DNA from: Closterium sp. NIES-65
Taxonomy: Eukaryota > Streptophyta > Zygnematophyceae > Desmidiales > Closteriaceae
Length of the DNA: 64,000 nucleotides
Direction of reading: 5' to 3'
Assembly: GCA_948144175.1 (NCBI GenBank)
Contig: CANXME010002010.1
Location: 3,174,501-3,238,500, forward strand
Part shown: positions 52,420-62,685 of the stretch, one piece after another
How the letters are laid out: every line of letters begins with the position of its first letter
Numbering within the stretch: the stretch's first letter is position 1
The notes under the pieces: model-generated
The model's database searches: none
Told to the model about the DNA's origin: nothing
Seen by the model: only the letters and a program-made list of their open reading frames with translations
Position numbers and translations under genes: made by a program

Positions 52420-53523
52420 TTACTCTCGGGGGTGTTCGGCTGGAGTTTCCCGGTCGGTGCAGAGTCTTGTTTTCGCGGAGCCTCCATTTGTCTCGGCGAT
52501 TTCCCCTGTTGCCGGCCAATCGTGACGTTTTAAATTCGTGCCATCATGATCTCCTTTTTTCGCCATCTTGGATGTCGCACTGTTGTTGCCCTGCAGCTCC
52601 GCTCGTGCCTTCTTCATTTTCCAACACGCCAAGAATTGATGTCCTGCTGCGCCGCAAAATTCGCAGTTCTCATATTTTGTCGGCCGCTGCTTCGCGTCGA
52701 TCTTGTCGATATCCATTGGGTCGGCGGTCGTGGGTGGTGCCGATCGCTTCGTGCCAAATGATCGGTTCGGCACGAGGCGTCGTGTCTCGGGTTGATCTCG
52801 CGTCAGCGCATCGAATCTCTCTGCTGCACACACCATGTCGCGGTAGTTGTTGTAGTTCGCGGCAATCACCTGTCGGCGCACTTCCATCTTTAGCCCCTCA
52901 GTATACGCTTGGATTTTTTCCCCTTCGGTCAGGTCAGTTATTCGGTTGAAGAGGCTCTCCATCTGCTGCGTGTACTTTGTTACACTGCCGAACTGTTTAT
53001 GCCGATGAATCTGCTGCCGCGCCTTGTAGCTGGAGTTGATTGGTTCGAAACGTTGAATTAAAGCTTCCCGAAACTGCGTCCATGACCCCTCGCCTCGGAT
53101 CTTAATGCTGTTGTAAATCCACTCGAGCGCCGGGCCTCGTAACAGTGTCGCTACGAGCCGAATCCGCATTGCATCGTGTGTCGGGGTCGTACAGCCAACG
53201 GCCTCGAAGTAAATTTCGAGAGTCGCAATGAATCGACGAACGTCAGTGTCTCTCGCATTCGGATTGAACGTCTCCGGTAGCCTCGGACGTGCCGCCTCAA
53301 GATTCACTGTAGCTGCTGCCGCTGTTGCTGGGTGAAGTGTCGGTGTCGCCGCTGCTGCTGCTGACGTCGCTGCTGCATTCGCCGTTGCGTTCGCTACTGC
53401 TGTGGCGGCTGCCGACTGGTTCGCGAGAAGCGCCTCTATTCGCTGGAGTGCCACTCGCGTCTGGTCCAAGCCGGTGTGTAACTCCGTAATTTTCCGTACA
53501 GAATTATCACCGTTTTCCTCCAT
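52420..53523 (-). CDS. Element J gag
   Basis: 367 codons from ATG 53523. A short coiled-coil-like start (ITELHTGLDQTRVALQRIEALL) and an Ala/Thr-rich stretch lead into the gypsy retrotrans_gag capsid (RRFIATLEIYFEAVG, GPALEWIYNSIKIRGEGSW, FREALIQRFEPINSS, YTQQMESLFNRITDL). A canonical CX2CX4HX4C knuckle CEFCGAAGHQFLAC lies at about residues 285-298. It would have formed the particle shell and bound RNA. Confidence 0.92.
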   Translation of the reverse strand: MEENGDNSVRKITELHTGLDQTRVALQRIEALLANQSAAATAVANATANAAATSAAAAATPTLHPATAAAATVNLEAARPRLPETFNPNARDTDVRRFIATLEIYFEAVGCTTPTHDAMRIRLVATLLRGPALEWIYNSIKIRGEGSWTQFREALIQRFEPINSSYKARQQIHRHKQFGSVTKYTQQMESLFNRITDLTEGEKIQAYTEGLKMEVRRQVIAANYNNYRDMVCAAERFDALTRDQPETRRLVPNRSFGTKRSAPPTTADPMDIDKIDAKQRPTKYENCEFCGAAGHQFLACWKMKKARAELQGNNSATSKMAKKGDHDGTNLKRHDWPATGEIAETNGGSAKTRLCTDRETPAEHPRE

Positions 53524-53954
53524 TTGGCGGTTTATAGGAAGATTTGCGACGAAAATAAATGAATTTTAGGCGCTGGTCATCTTACTGTGAGTCGAGTTGA
53601 CTGCAGAAATGACGAGGGCTGATAACGTACGTCGCGTTATTCTCCCTTAGTCGAAATTCACGTCTGATCTCGGCCGTTGAGAAGAAATTCGATCCGACGC
53701 TCCAAATTCCAACTTTTTTGGGCGAAATTCTCGAGGCCGTTGAGATTCGAATCGATCCGACGGTCGAAATTCCAACTTTTTCGCCACTGGACCTGAGGGG
53801 TGTTCGAAAACCGGTTCGAGGGGGACGTTAGAAAATAAGGCGGAACTGGTTTATGTACCCGAAATCGGCGCTTTCCGTCTTCGCACCCGCGGTTTTAAAA
53901 GCTAGGTTTAAGCGGTCGAAAAACTACGCTTGCAAGCAGGCTCTGATTACCAAG
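53524..53954 (-). other. Element J leader and primer-binding site
   Basis: No coding matches. Inside the right LTR the minus strand reads TTGGTAATCAGAGCC (53938-53953), a Met-tRNA-type primer-binding site. Two related segments around AATTCCAACTTTTT (53704 and 53769) form a short imperfect direct repeat. Confidence 0.8.
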
Positions 53955-54331
53955 TGTGAGGATCTAGGATCGAGCTCAAAAAAGAGAATGTAAATTGAAT
54001 TGAATTGAATGATCACCTGGGTACAGCACGAGGCTATAATAGGCTCGACACAAGGCCCCGTAACCAGGTGTTACGCGAAGGTTCCGCGGGTCGCGAAGCG
54101 TCCCGAACAGATCCATACCGAATTCGGTAGAAGGCAATTCGGTGGCAACCGAAAAGCCAGAATTCGGTGCACGCAACCTAGCTCGGTGCTATAACTATAA
54201 TAAAATATAGGAAAGCACCTAGCCTAGGAAATCAAGCAATTCATGCATGCATATAATTATCCTATGCTAGAAATAGCATGATAAAGTAAAGGCAAGCAAG
54301 CATAGCTGGCATAATCCGTCATACTCTCACA
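53955..54331 (-). repeat. Element J 5' LTR
   Basis: 377 bp, TGTGAGAGTATGACGG ... GATCCTCACA in sense orientation; contains an (AATTG)n-like run and a palindromic ATGCATGCATATAA stretch. TATAT follows. Confidence 0.93.
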
Positions 54332-54477
54332 TATATGATCTTGCATGTGAACTGGCCTTGTGGCCTTGAGCTTGTGCTCGGACTGTGTGGTGATGTTGTG
54401 ATCCACCCTGAGCTTGCTTTGCTTTGCTTGACTGGTCTTGTGACCTCTTGTTCTCCCCCACTTTGCCTATGGGGGTG
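54332..54477 (+). other. Element H 3' untranslated region and polypurine hairpin
   Basis: Resumes H's 3' untranslated region after J. Ends with CCCCCA (54455-54460), a 9-base loop and TGGGGG (54470-54475), putting the polypurine tract in one arm of a hairpin. Confidence 0.85.
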
Positions 54478-54604
54478 TGTCAAACTGATATGCTATAGTC
54501 TGTGTAGGCTGTAGTGGTGTAGACAATATGGGGTACATCACTTCTAGGTTTTCCTACTTGTACCCACCTGTTTGCTAGTTCATTCATTTCCTCATTTCTT
54601 CACA
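54478..54604 (+). repeat. Element H 3' LTR
   Basis: 127 bp matching 26182-26308 with about five differences; followed by GGCGC. Confidence 0.94.
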
Positions 54605-54683
54605 GGCGCTTATATCCGGTCCTCGATTATAAGCGCACCCCTGATGGCTTATATAGTATAAACGCTTTTATCTGTATTGTTTT
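54605..54683. repeat. Inverted-repeat cluster (right half)
   Basis: GGCGCTTATATCCGG pairs exactly with 18607-18621; ATTATAAGCGCACCCC follows at 54630-54645. Host DNA between H and K, with no coding features. Confidence 0.65.
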
Positions 54684-54794
54684 TGTCAAACTTATATGCT
54701 ATAGTCTGTGTAGGTTGTAGTGGGGTACAATATTTCTAGGTTTTCCTACTTGTACCCACCTGCTTGCTAGTTCATTCATTCCTCATTCTTCACA
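54684..54794 (+). repeat. Element K 5' LTR
   Basis: 111 bp, TGTCAAACTTATATGC ... CATTCTTCACA; closest to the LTR of H but shorter. Confidence 0.9.
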
Positions 54795-55865
54795 TGGTAT
54801 CAGAGCAGGTTCCCTAGTGGGAACGCTTCCTTGGGCCCACCACTGAAATTTTTTTCTGACCGGAGCGTGAGTCGCTCCTGCCCGAGGCGCGCCTTGTTCG
54901 CCGCCCTTCCAGGCCCCTAGTGGCCCCTAGCGGCCTCGTTGCCGCCCCTACGCGGCCCCGTCGCCGACCCTAGCGGCCCCGTCACCGCCCCTAGCGGCCC
55001 CGTTGCCGCCTCTCACCCTACGCGGCCCCATCGCCGCCCCTACGCGGCCCCGTCGCCGCCCCTAGCGGCCCCGTCGCCGCCCCTAGCGGCCCCGTCGCCG
55101 CCTCTCACCCTACGCGGCCCCGTCGCCACCCCTACGCGGCCCCGTTGCCGCCCCTACGCGGCCCTGTCGCCGCCTCTACGCGGCCCTGACGCCGCCCCTA
55201 GCGGCCCCGTCGCCGCCTCTCACCCTACGCGGCCCCGTCGCCGCTCCTACGCGGCCCTGTCGCCGCCTCTACGCGGCCCTGTCGCCGCCCCTAGCGGCCC
55301 CGTCGCCGCCCCTAGCGGCCCCGTCGCCGCTCCTCTACCTACGCGGCCCCGTAGCCGTCCCTAGCGGCCTGGTCGCCACCCCTACGCGGCCCTGTCGCCG
55401 CCCCTAACGGCCCCGTCGCCACCCCTAGCGGCCCCGTCGCTGCTCCCCTTCCTACGCGGCCCTGTCGCCGCCACTACACGGCCCTGTCGCCTCCTCTACG
55501 CGACCCCTTAGCCGCCCCTAGTGGCCCCGTCGCCGCTCCCCTCCCTACGCGGCCCCGTCGCCGCCCCTAGCGGCCCCAACGCCGCCTCTACCGAGCAGCC
55601 CAGCAGCTGAGCCGCCCAACAGCAGAGCCGCCGAGCCGCCCAGCAGCCAAGCCGCCGAGCCGCCGAGCCGCCCAGCAACCGAGCCGCCGAGCCGCCCGAC
55701 AGCCGAGCCGCCCGACAGCCGAGCCCCCAGCAGCCGAGCCACCGAGCCGCCTAGCAGCCGAGCCGCCGAGCCGCCCTGCCGTCGAGCCACTACTGCTCTT
55801 ACCGGCACGCCCCGGCCCTACTTACTCGGACTGGTGAGATCACTCCCTATTAGACCACTGCAGTC
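54795..55865 (+). repeat. Element K leader with GC-rich arrays
   Basis: The stem GTTCCC-TAGT-GGGAAC (54809-54824) follows the primer-binding site. Then come about 30 units of CGGCCCCGTCGCCGCCCCTA type (54920-55590), in places arranged in a higher-order period with TCTCACCCTACG, and GCCGAGCCGCC words (55600-55790). CTGGTGAGATCAC lies near 55831, shortly before the gag ATG at 55866. Confidence 0.88.
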
Positions 55866-57390
55866 ATGGCTACCCCCAATGTTCTTACCTTTGATACTAA
55901 GGGTCGTGCTTTTGACTTTGAGGTCTAGGTCGATGACCTCCAGCTGTTCCTACAGTGCGATAGGGCAGACGGACTCTCCCTATTCGATCTCACCTCTGGT
56001 GCCTCGCCTGCCCCGCCTGCTACTGCTGACAGCACTGTTCGCTCACAGTGGGCCACACGCGATGCTGCTGCCCGTCTTGCTGTGCGTCGCCACTTACCGA
56101 CCACTGAGCGTGCGCACTTTAGCCAGTACAAGAGTGCTCAGACCTTGTACGACGCTGTAGTTGCACGCTACTCTTCCCCTGCAACTGCTGCGCTGAGCTG
56201 CCTCATGCTACCGTACCTCTTCCCTGACCTTGCTGCCTTTCCCACAGTCGCTGACCTCATTACGCACCTCCGCACTAGTGACACTCGCTACCGCGCTGCG
56301 CTTCCTACTGAGTTCTGTGCCAAGAACCCCCCCCCCCATGTACATCACCCTCTACTACATAGTCACCAGACTCCCTGACTCCCTTCGCTTAGTCAGGGAC
56401 CACTTCCTCTCAGTTTGCCCCACCATGCTCACCGTTGACCTCCTCGAGGAGCGCCTCCTAGCAGCAGAGAAGAGCATAGTCGGTGTAGGAGCCTCTCGTG
56501 ATGACCCTCGCACCCCCGTCTTTGAGGGGTGTTCTCCCTCCTCCCTCTTGCCCTCTATTGCTTCTGCTGTTGCGGCCGACCTCGTTGGTTTCGAGTCGGT
56601 TGGCGCTGCGTCTGCCCCTAGCGGGAGACGCCGCACCGGCAAGGGCAAGGGGGGCAAGGGCGCTGGAGGGGCTGGCGGGGGCGGTGGAGGTGGTGGTGGA
56701 GGCAGTGGAGGGGGTGGGGGTGGTGGTGGGAGTGGTGGCGAGGGTGGAGGCGTCGGTGGCAGCAGTGGAGGCGGAGGAGGCGGCGGTGGTGGCGGAGGGA
56801 GCGGAGGCGGCGGAGGTGGCGGAGGCGGCGGAGGTGGCGGAGGCGGCGGAGGTGGCGGAGGCGGCGGCCGCGGCGGAGGAGCTGGTCGCGGCTCTGCGCA
56901 GAGGAGTGGGTCCAGTGGTGGTGCGCGCCAGCAGCACCAGCGCAGTCGTGAGAACCTGTCCCCTCAGCAGCTCCATGAGTGGTACGCTGCTCGTCAGCGC
57001 GGTGGGGGTACTGGTCCCTGCACCTACGTCCTCGGACCGGCGACCGCGCTGGTGAGCAGTGTGGGGGCCCGCACTCCACCCAGCGCTGCTTCGGCCGCCA
57101 GACGGACGCGTGGCCTCACCAGTTTCCTGAGGCCTCTGAGATCCCTTGCTGGGGAGAGCTGTCTAGGGCGGGGGTTTCTATCTTTGATCTTGACTATGAT
57201 GCTATTCTTGCTGCCATGTATGCTGTGTCTGATAGTGTTGAGGGTGACTGTTACCTGTGTGTTCCGCCTGACCCGGGCATTGAGGCTGCTGCTCTAGGTG
57301 CTGGTGAGGCTGCTGCTCTAAGTGCTAGTGATTCTGCTGCCCCAGGTGCTGGTGAGTCTGCTCTCTCTGGTACTACGTCGGCTCAGGCCT
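55866..57390 (+). pseudogene. Element K gag
   Basis: MATPNVLTFDTKGRAFDF at the start. The capsid (TERAHFSQYKSAQTLYDAVV) is followed by a GKGKGGKGAGG patch and a very long glycine tract (56660-56890). LSPQQLHEWYAARQRGGG lies near 56958, and the zinc-binding segment with its expanded first spacing at about 57015-57090. A few breaks. Confidence 0.88.
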
Positions 57391-58660
57391 TCCACACCTT
57401 CACCCTTGACTCGGGTGCTTCCCGCTCCTTCTTTCGAGACCGCACCACGCTTATGCCGCTTAGTCGGCCGGTTGCAGTCTCCCTGGCGGACCCCTCTGGG
57501 GGTCCTGTCCTTGCTAGCTTCTCCATTGTCTTACCGTGCCCGGCAGCCCCCTCTGGCACCTTGTCAGGTCTCTACCTCCCCTCGTTCTCTACGAACTTGG
57601 TGAGTGGAGCTGATCTACAGGATAGGGGGGTTGACCAGTTCACTCCTGCGAGTCAGCGGGTGACCCACTGCACGTGTGCTCGGATAGGCCGACACCTGGC
57701 CACGTTCACTCGCCGGCCGGGGTCGAGCCTGTACACACTTACTACTGAGTCTCCTCTGGCTGCTGAGTCTGGTCAGGTAGCTGCGTCGAGTCAGGTGTTT
57801 GCTGCAGCGTCCAGGTCTGGTCCTGAGTCTGCTCCCTACTCGTGTCGTCTCCTGTCCCACCAGACTCTCCTTTGGCACCACCGCCTTGGTCACCCCTCCC
57901 TACCTCGTCTCCGAGGCATGGCCTCCCGTGTCCTTGTCTCTGGTCTCCCCCGGTCTCTCCCTCCCCTACCTCCGGGGCCTGCCCCTACCTGCGTCCCATG
58001 CGTCAAGGGGCGACAGCGCGCCGCCCCTCATTCCTCCGCTGCACACTCTTCACATGGACGTGTGGGGCCCCGCCCGCGTCCGTGGACAGGGGCACAAGCG
58101 TTACTTCCTGTTGGTGGTTGACGACTACTCGCGTTACACCACAGTCTTCCCCTTGCGCAGCAAGGGTGACGTCACTGAGGTGTTGATCGACTGGATCCGC
58201 GCAGCTCGTCTCCAGCTCAGAGAGAGTTTCGGCTCGGACTTTCCTGTTCTGCGTCTGCACTTTGTTAGAGGCGGGGAGTTTTCCTCTGCCCGTCTGGGAG
58301 CCTTCTGTCGTGCACAGGGCATCCGTCAAACCCTAGACGGGGAAGGTTGGCGATGCGTCTGCGTTTCGGGACTGGGGATCTCGGGCGTTTGTCCGCGACT
58401 TGTCTGCGGTCAAGCTGTCCCCCCGTGGTGTTCCCTGCGTCTTCCTTGGCTTCCCCCGTGACGCGCCTGGGTGGCAGTTTTACCACTCCACCTCGCGCCG
58501 TGTTCTGTCCTCCCAGGACGTCACCTTTGACGAGTCGGTGCCTTACTACTATCTCTTCCCCTACCGCACTGCGCCCCTCCCCCCGCCGCCGCTCTTCCTT
58601 GCGCCAGGTCCTCCCCCGGTAGACCCCCTCCCCCCTCAGGGTCCTGCCCCGTCAGGTGTG
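57391..58660 (+). pseudogene. Element K protease and integrase
   Basis: FTLDSGASRSFFRD at about 57400; LLWHHRLGHPSL at about 57870; CVPCVKG near 57990; HMDVWGPARV near 58052; a GGEFSS block near 58270. The C-terminal domain ends near 58580. Shorter than in its relatives, with several breaks. Confidence 0.87.
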
Positions 58661-58679
58661 TCCTAGGTAGACGCACTCG

Positions 58680-59455
58680 GGCCTGTCGAGGTAGCTATTG
58701 ACTCTGGTGCTGCTAGAGGTGCTGTGCCTGCGGGTGCCGGGTCTAGAGGTGCTGAGCTTGAGGGTGCGGAGCCTGGGGGTGCTGAGTCCAGGGGTGCGGA
58801 GCCTGGGGGTGCTGAGCGTGGGGGTGCTGAATCTGGGGGTGCTGAGCCTGGGGGTGCTGAGTCTGGGGGTGCTGAGCCTGGGGGTGTTGAGCCTGGGGGT
58901 GCTGAGCCTAGGGGTGCGGAGCCTGGGGGTGCTGGGTCTGCTTGTGTGGCCTCTCGCGGTGCTTCGTCGAGGCGGGAGCCACTCTCTCCGCAGGAGCTGC
59001 GCGAGTGGTTTGCCCGGCGCTGGAGCCATGCTGCTGGAGCTAGAGGTACTACTGTTGGTGCTGGTCCCGGAGGTGCTCGTACTGGCGGTACTAGAGCTGC
59101 TAGGACTGGGGGTGCTGCTGGGGCTGTTGGAGCTGCTGGCGGTACTGGAGCAACCGGTCCTGCTAGAGTTGGTGCTGCTGGAGCTGGAGCTGCTGGGAGT
59201 CACAGTTACAGCCCGCCTACCCCTTACCTGCTCCTTCTCCCTACACTGGTCCTACTGGAGGTCATGCTGAGCGTCGTGAGCCTGCGTCTCGTCCTGCGTC
59301 GTCTGTTCGTGCTGCTCGCACTAGTAGTCGTGCTCCGCGTCCGCGTCCTCCTGCGGTCCCAGACCCACACCAGATGGCACTACGTCCTTCCAGTGCTCCT
59401 CTGCGTGTCCCGTTGCTGTCTCCTCCAGAGTCCTCTCTTCCTATCTGTGAGAGTA
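58680..59455 (+). repeat. Element K pentapeptide-repeat linker
   Basis: About 14 units of the CTGAGCCTGGGGGTG repeat (58740-58940), then LSPQELREWFARRWSH near 58985 and a Gly/Ala/Thr-rich tract, continuing after Q. Confidence 0.85.
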
Positions 59456-59830
59456 CGACGGCTTATGCCAGCTATGCTTGCTTGCCTCTACTTTATCATG
59501 CTATTTCTAGCATAGGATAATTATATGCATGCATGAATTGCATGATTTCCTAGGCTAGGTGCTTTCCTATATTTTATTATAGTTATAGCACTGAGCTAGG
59601 TTGCGTGCACCAAATTCTGGCTTTTCGATTGCCACCGAATTGCCTTCTACCGAATTCGGTAAGGATCTGTTCGGGACGCTTCGCAGCCCGCGGAACCTTC
59701 GCGTAACACCTGGTTACGGGGCCTTGTGTCGAGCCCATATATAGCCTCGTGTTGTACCCAGGTGATTCAATTCAATTCAATTCTTTTCAATTACAATTCC
59801 CTTTTCTGAGCTCGATCCTAGATCCTCACA
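59456..59830 (+). repeat. Q: solo LTR of the J chromovirus family
   Basis: About 375 bp matching the reverse complement of J's LTRs from TGTGAGAGTACGACGG to GATCCTCACA. No internal sequence accompanies it, so it is what remains after recombination between two LTRs of a former element. The flanks CTATC and GTGTC could be a worn target duplication but differ at two of five bases. Confidence 0.9.
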
Positions 59831-61740
59831 GTGTCCTTGCTGACCCGGAGTCTGACTCCCTTCGTGCTGCCAGTCCTACTGTCGCGCATCTCCTGGCTAC
59901 TCACCCTTCCTTTGAGTCCACTGCTGCGTCGGCCCTAGTTGCTGAGCTTGTCGACTTTGCTGCTCGCTGTCGTCTCGACTACGCTGCTAGTCTTGTTGCT
60001 GAGTCTGAGTCTGTCTGTCCTCCATCCGTCGGAGGTGAGTGTGCTCTTAGCAGGGACGTCCTTGAGGACAGGCAGGAGGAGTTCCAGTGTTTTGCTGTTG
60101 CTTTGCCTCATCTTGTGTCCACGCTGATTGCCCCTGAGGGAGACCCGGATGCACCAGACATCCCGACTCCTCGATCGTACGCTGAGGCGATCGAGGGTCC
60201 CTACTCCTCACAGTGGCAGTCAGCCTTGGACGCAGAGATGGCTTCCTGGAAGTCCACAGGCACCTACATTGACGAGGTTCCCCCACCTGGGGCGAACATC
60301 GTCAGTGGCATGTGGATTTTCAGGGTGAAGCGGCCGCCGGGTTCTCCGCCTGTCTTCAAGGCGCGTTACGTGGCTCGAGGCTTCAGTCAGCGGCAAGGAG
60401 TTGACTACTTTCAGACCTTCTCTCCCACCCCGAAGATGACCACTCTTCGGGTGCTGCTGCACATAGCCGCTCAGCGCGACTACGAGCTTCACTCTCTTGA
60501 CTTCAGCACAGCTTTCTTGCAGGGCAGCCTGCACGAGGAGATCTGGCTGCCCCGTCAACCTGGCTTCACTTGGTCGTTTCCTCCTGGTACCCAGTGGAGC
60601 CTCCGGCGGCAAGTCTACGGTCTCCGCCAGGCGCCCCGTAAGTGGCACGACACACTGAGGACTACACTTGCGGCTCTTGGGTTTGCTCCTTCTACTGCCG
60701 ACCCGTCACTGCTTCTACGCACCAACACCTCTTTGCCGCCGTTCTACATCCTCGTGTACGTCGACGACTTGGTCTTTGCCACTGCTGACACTGCTGGACT
60801 CGCCCACGTGAAGTCCGAGCTGCAGAAGAGACATACGTGCATAGACCTGGGTGAACTACGCAGCTACCTTGGCTTGCAGATCACCCGGGACAGAGCACAG
60901 CGCACCATTACCTTGACTCAGTCACACATGGTGCAGCAGGTCCTTCAGCGCTTCGACTTCACGTACTCCTCACCTCAGGCCACTCCTCTGTCTACTCCCA
61001 AATCGCTCTCAGCTCTGCCTTCGGATGAGTCCGTAGAGCCGAGTGGCCCGTACCCAGAGCTTGTTGGCTGCCTCATGTACCTGATGACCTGCACACGACC
61101 TGACCTTGCATACCCTCTTAGCATCTTGGCACGCTATGTTGCTCCTAGGAGACACCGACCAGAGCACATGGCTGCAGCGAAAAGGGTGTTGCGCTACTTG
61201 TGCAGTACGTCGGGCATGGGGCTAGTGCTTGGAGGGTGACGTTCAGTGGTCCTCACAGGTCACGCAGACGCTTCTTGGGCCGACGACCAGGCTACGCAGC
61301 GGTCGACACAGGGTTATCCCTTCAGCCTTGGTTCCGGCTTTGTTTCGTGGCGGTCTACCTGCTCGTCTTCTGTTCTCGGCTCCAGCTGTGAGGCTGAGAT
61401 CTACGCGGGGGCCATGGCTGCACAGGAGCTATGCTGGCTCACCTACCTGCTGACTGACCTAGGAGAGCCGCCTCGTTCTCCTCCAGTTCTGTACGTAGAC
61501 AACAAGGCCATGCTGGCCTTGTGTCGAGAGCACAGACTGGAGCACAGAACGAAGCACATTGCTCTCCGCTACTTCCTTGCTCGTGAGCTGCAGCAGCATG
61601 GTCAGCTGCGCCTTGCTTACGTGGCCTCTGAGGCCAACACTGCTGATATCTTTACCAAGGCACTTCCGCCCGGTGATCATCAGCGCTTCTGTACGATGCT
61701 AGGTCTTGTGCCTACTTGGCCTCACTTGCTCACTTCTTGA
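59831..61740 (+). pseudogene. Element K RT and RNase H
   Basis: RT from about 60228 (MASWKSTGTYIDEV) through LDFSTAFLQGSLHEEIWL (about 60497) and YVDDLVFA (about 60757) to SGMGLVLGG near 61215. RNase H from TGHADASWADDQ (about 61257) to SEANTADIFTKAL (about 61630). One or two breaks; otherwise well kept. Confidence 0.92.
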
Positions 61741-61937
61741 CCTTGCTTGTATTGTGATCTTTCTATACCTGCACTTGCCTGTTTACCTTTATATATGATC
61801 TTGCATGTGAACTGGCCTTTTGGCCTTGCTCTTGTGCTCAGATTGTGTGGTGACGTTGTGATCCACCCTGAGCTTGCTTTGCTTTGCTTGACTGGTCTTG
61901 TGACCTCTTGTTCTCCCCCACTTTGCCCATGGGGGTG
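61741..61937 (+). other. Element K 3' untranslated region and polypurine hairpin
   Basis: The conserved 3' region of the family, ending CCCCCA (61915-61920), a 9-base loop and TGGGGG (61930-61935). Confidence 0.85.
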
Positions 61938-61981
61938 TGTCAAACTTATATGCTATAGTCTGTGTAGGCTGTAGTGGGGTA
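61938..61981 (+). repeat. Element K 3' LTR, first 44 bp
   Basis: Matches the start of 54684-54794; interrupted by L at GGGTA (61977-61981), the presumed left target copy. Confidence 0.88.
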
Positions 61982-62106
61982 TGTCAGATTTATATGACAT
62001 AGCTACTGTAGGCTATAGTGGGGTAGCACATATGGGGTACAGCTTTCTAGGGTTTGCACTTGTACCCAACTTTCCCTTAGTCTTTTAATTCTTGTTCAAT
62101 TTCACA
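61982..62106 (+). repeat. Element L 5' LTR
   Basis: 125 bp, TGTCAGATTTATATGAC ... CAATTTCACA; shares GTAGTGGGGTAG and GGGGTACA blocks with its relatives but is a distinct subfamily. Confidence 0.85.
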
Positions 62107-62685
62107 TGGTATCGAGCAGGTTCCCCTGTGGGAACTATTCGTAGGGCCCACCACCTTTTTTTTCCTGCCCGGAGCGCGCTCTCACTGCCCAAGTCGCGCT
62201 CCCCTCTCACGGCCCCGTCGAGCCGCCCTTTCGACCCTGTCACGTCGCGCTTCCCGGCCCCGGCGCCGCCTCTACTGGCCCCGACGCCGCTCCACCCGGC
62301 CCCTCCGCCGCTCCACCCGGCCCCGCCGCCGTCCCCACGCGGCCCCGCCGTCACCACCGAGCCGCCGGCGCCGCCGAGCTGCTGCCGAGCCGCCCGATCC
62401 ACCAGAGCCGCCCGAGCCGCCGAGCCACCTGCGCCGCCCGAGCCGCCGGGTTGCCGAGCCGCCGAGCTGCAGTTGCTGCCGAGCTGCTGTGCCACCGAGC
62501 CGCCCGAGCCGCCCGAGCCGCCCGATCCGCCGAGTCGCCGAGCCGCAGTTGCTGCCGAGCCGCCGTACCGTCGAGCCGCCCGAGCCGCCGAGTTGCCGAG
62601 CCGCCGAGCCGCCGAGCCGCCCAAGCCGCCCTCTATCACTGCACTGCCCTTACCCTACTGTTTGCGCTGCTAGTCTACTGCTGTC
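62107..62685 (+). repeat. Element L leader
   Basis: The stem GTTCCC-CTGT-GGGAAC (62120-62135) is followed by a shorter GC-rich part dominated by GCCGAGCCGCC words (62350-62630). The long CGGCCCC array of H and K is nearly missing, as is the donor-like CTGGTGAGAG word. Confidence 0.85.

Larger units (their letters stand above)
46301..54331 (-). mobile_element. Element J: Ty3/gypsy chromovirus inserted in H
   Basis: LTRs of about 377 bp (46301-46647 plus 48309-48339, and 53955-54331) are flanked by TATAT (46296-46300 and 54332-54336). On the minus strand: primer-binding site, gag, protease, RT, RNase H, integrase and a C-terminal chromodomain. The order RT-RNase H-integrase and the chromodomain place it in the chromovirus branch. 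Element M is nested in its 3' LTR and TRIM-like element N in its RT. The LTRs differ by about 3-4%. Broken, with a handful of interruptions besides the insertions. Confidence 0.95.
26182..54604 (+). mobile_element. Element H: short-LTR copia, opened by I and J
   Basis: LTRs of 127 bp (26182-26308 and 54478-54604) with about five differences, and the target duplication GGCGC (26177-26181 and 54605-54609). H's own sequence is 26182-27372, 40528-46300 and 54332-54604. Element I interrupts its gag and chromovirus J its 3' untranslated region. All family parts are recognisable on the plus strand; the coding region has ten or more breaks. The nesting shows H was there before I and J. Confidence 0.95.
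54684..61981 (+). mobile_element. Element K: short-LTR copia, 3' LTR interrupted by L
   Basis: The 5' LTR (54684-54794), primer-binding site TGGTATCAGAGCAGG, leader, gag from 55866, protease, integrase, linker, RT, RNase H and 3' untranslated region are all on the plus strand. Its 3' LTR starts at 61938 and is cut after 44 bp by element L. The rest lies beyond the window, so the target duplication cannot be checked. A solo chromovirus LTR (Q) sits in the linker. The coding region has around ten breaks. Confidence 0.92.

Noticed and set aside
59451-59835. Clear target duplication around solo LTR Q
   Set aside because: The flanks CTATC and GTGTC match at only three of five bases; they may be a worn duplication but do not prove it.
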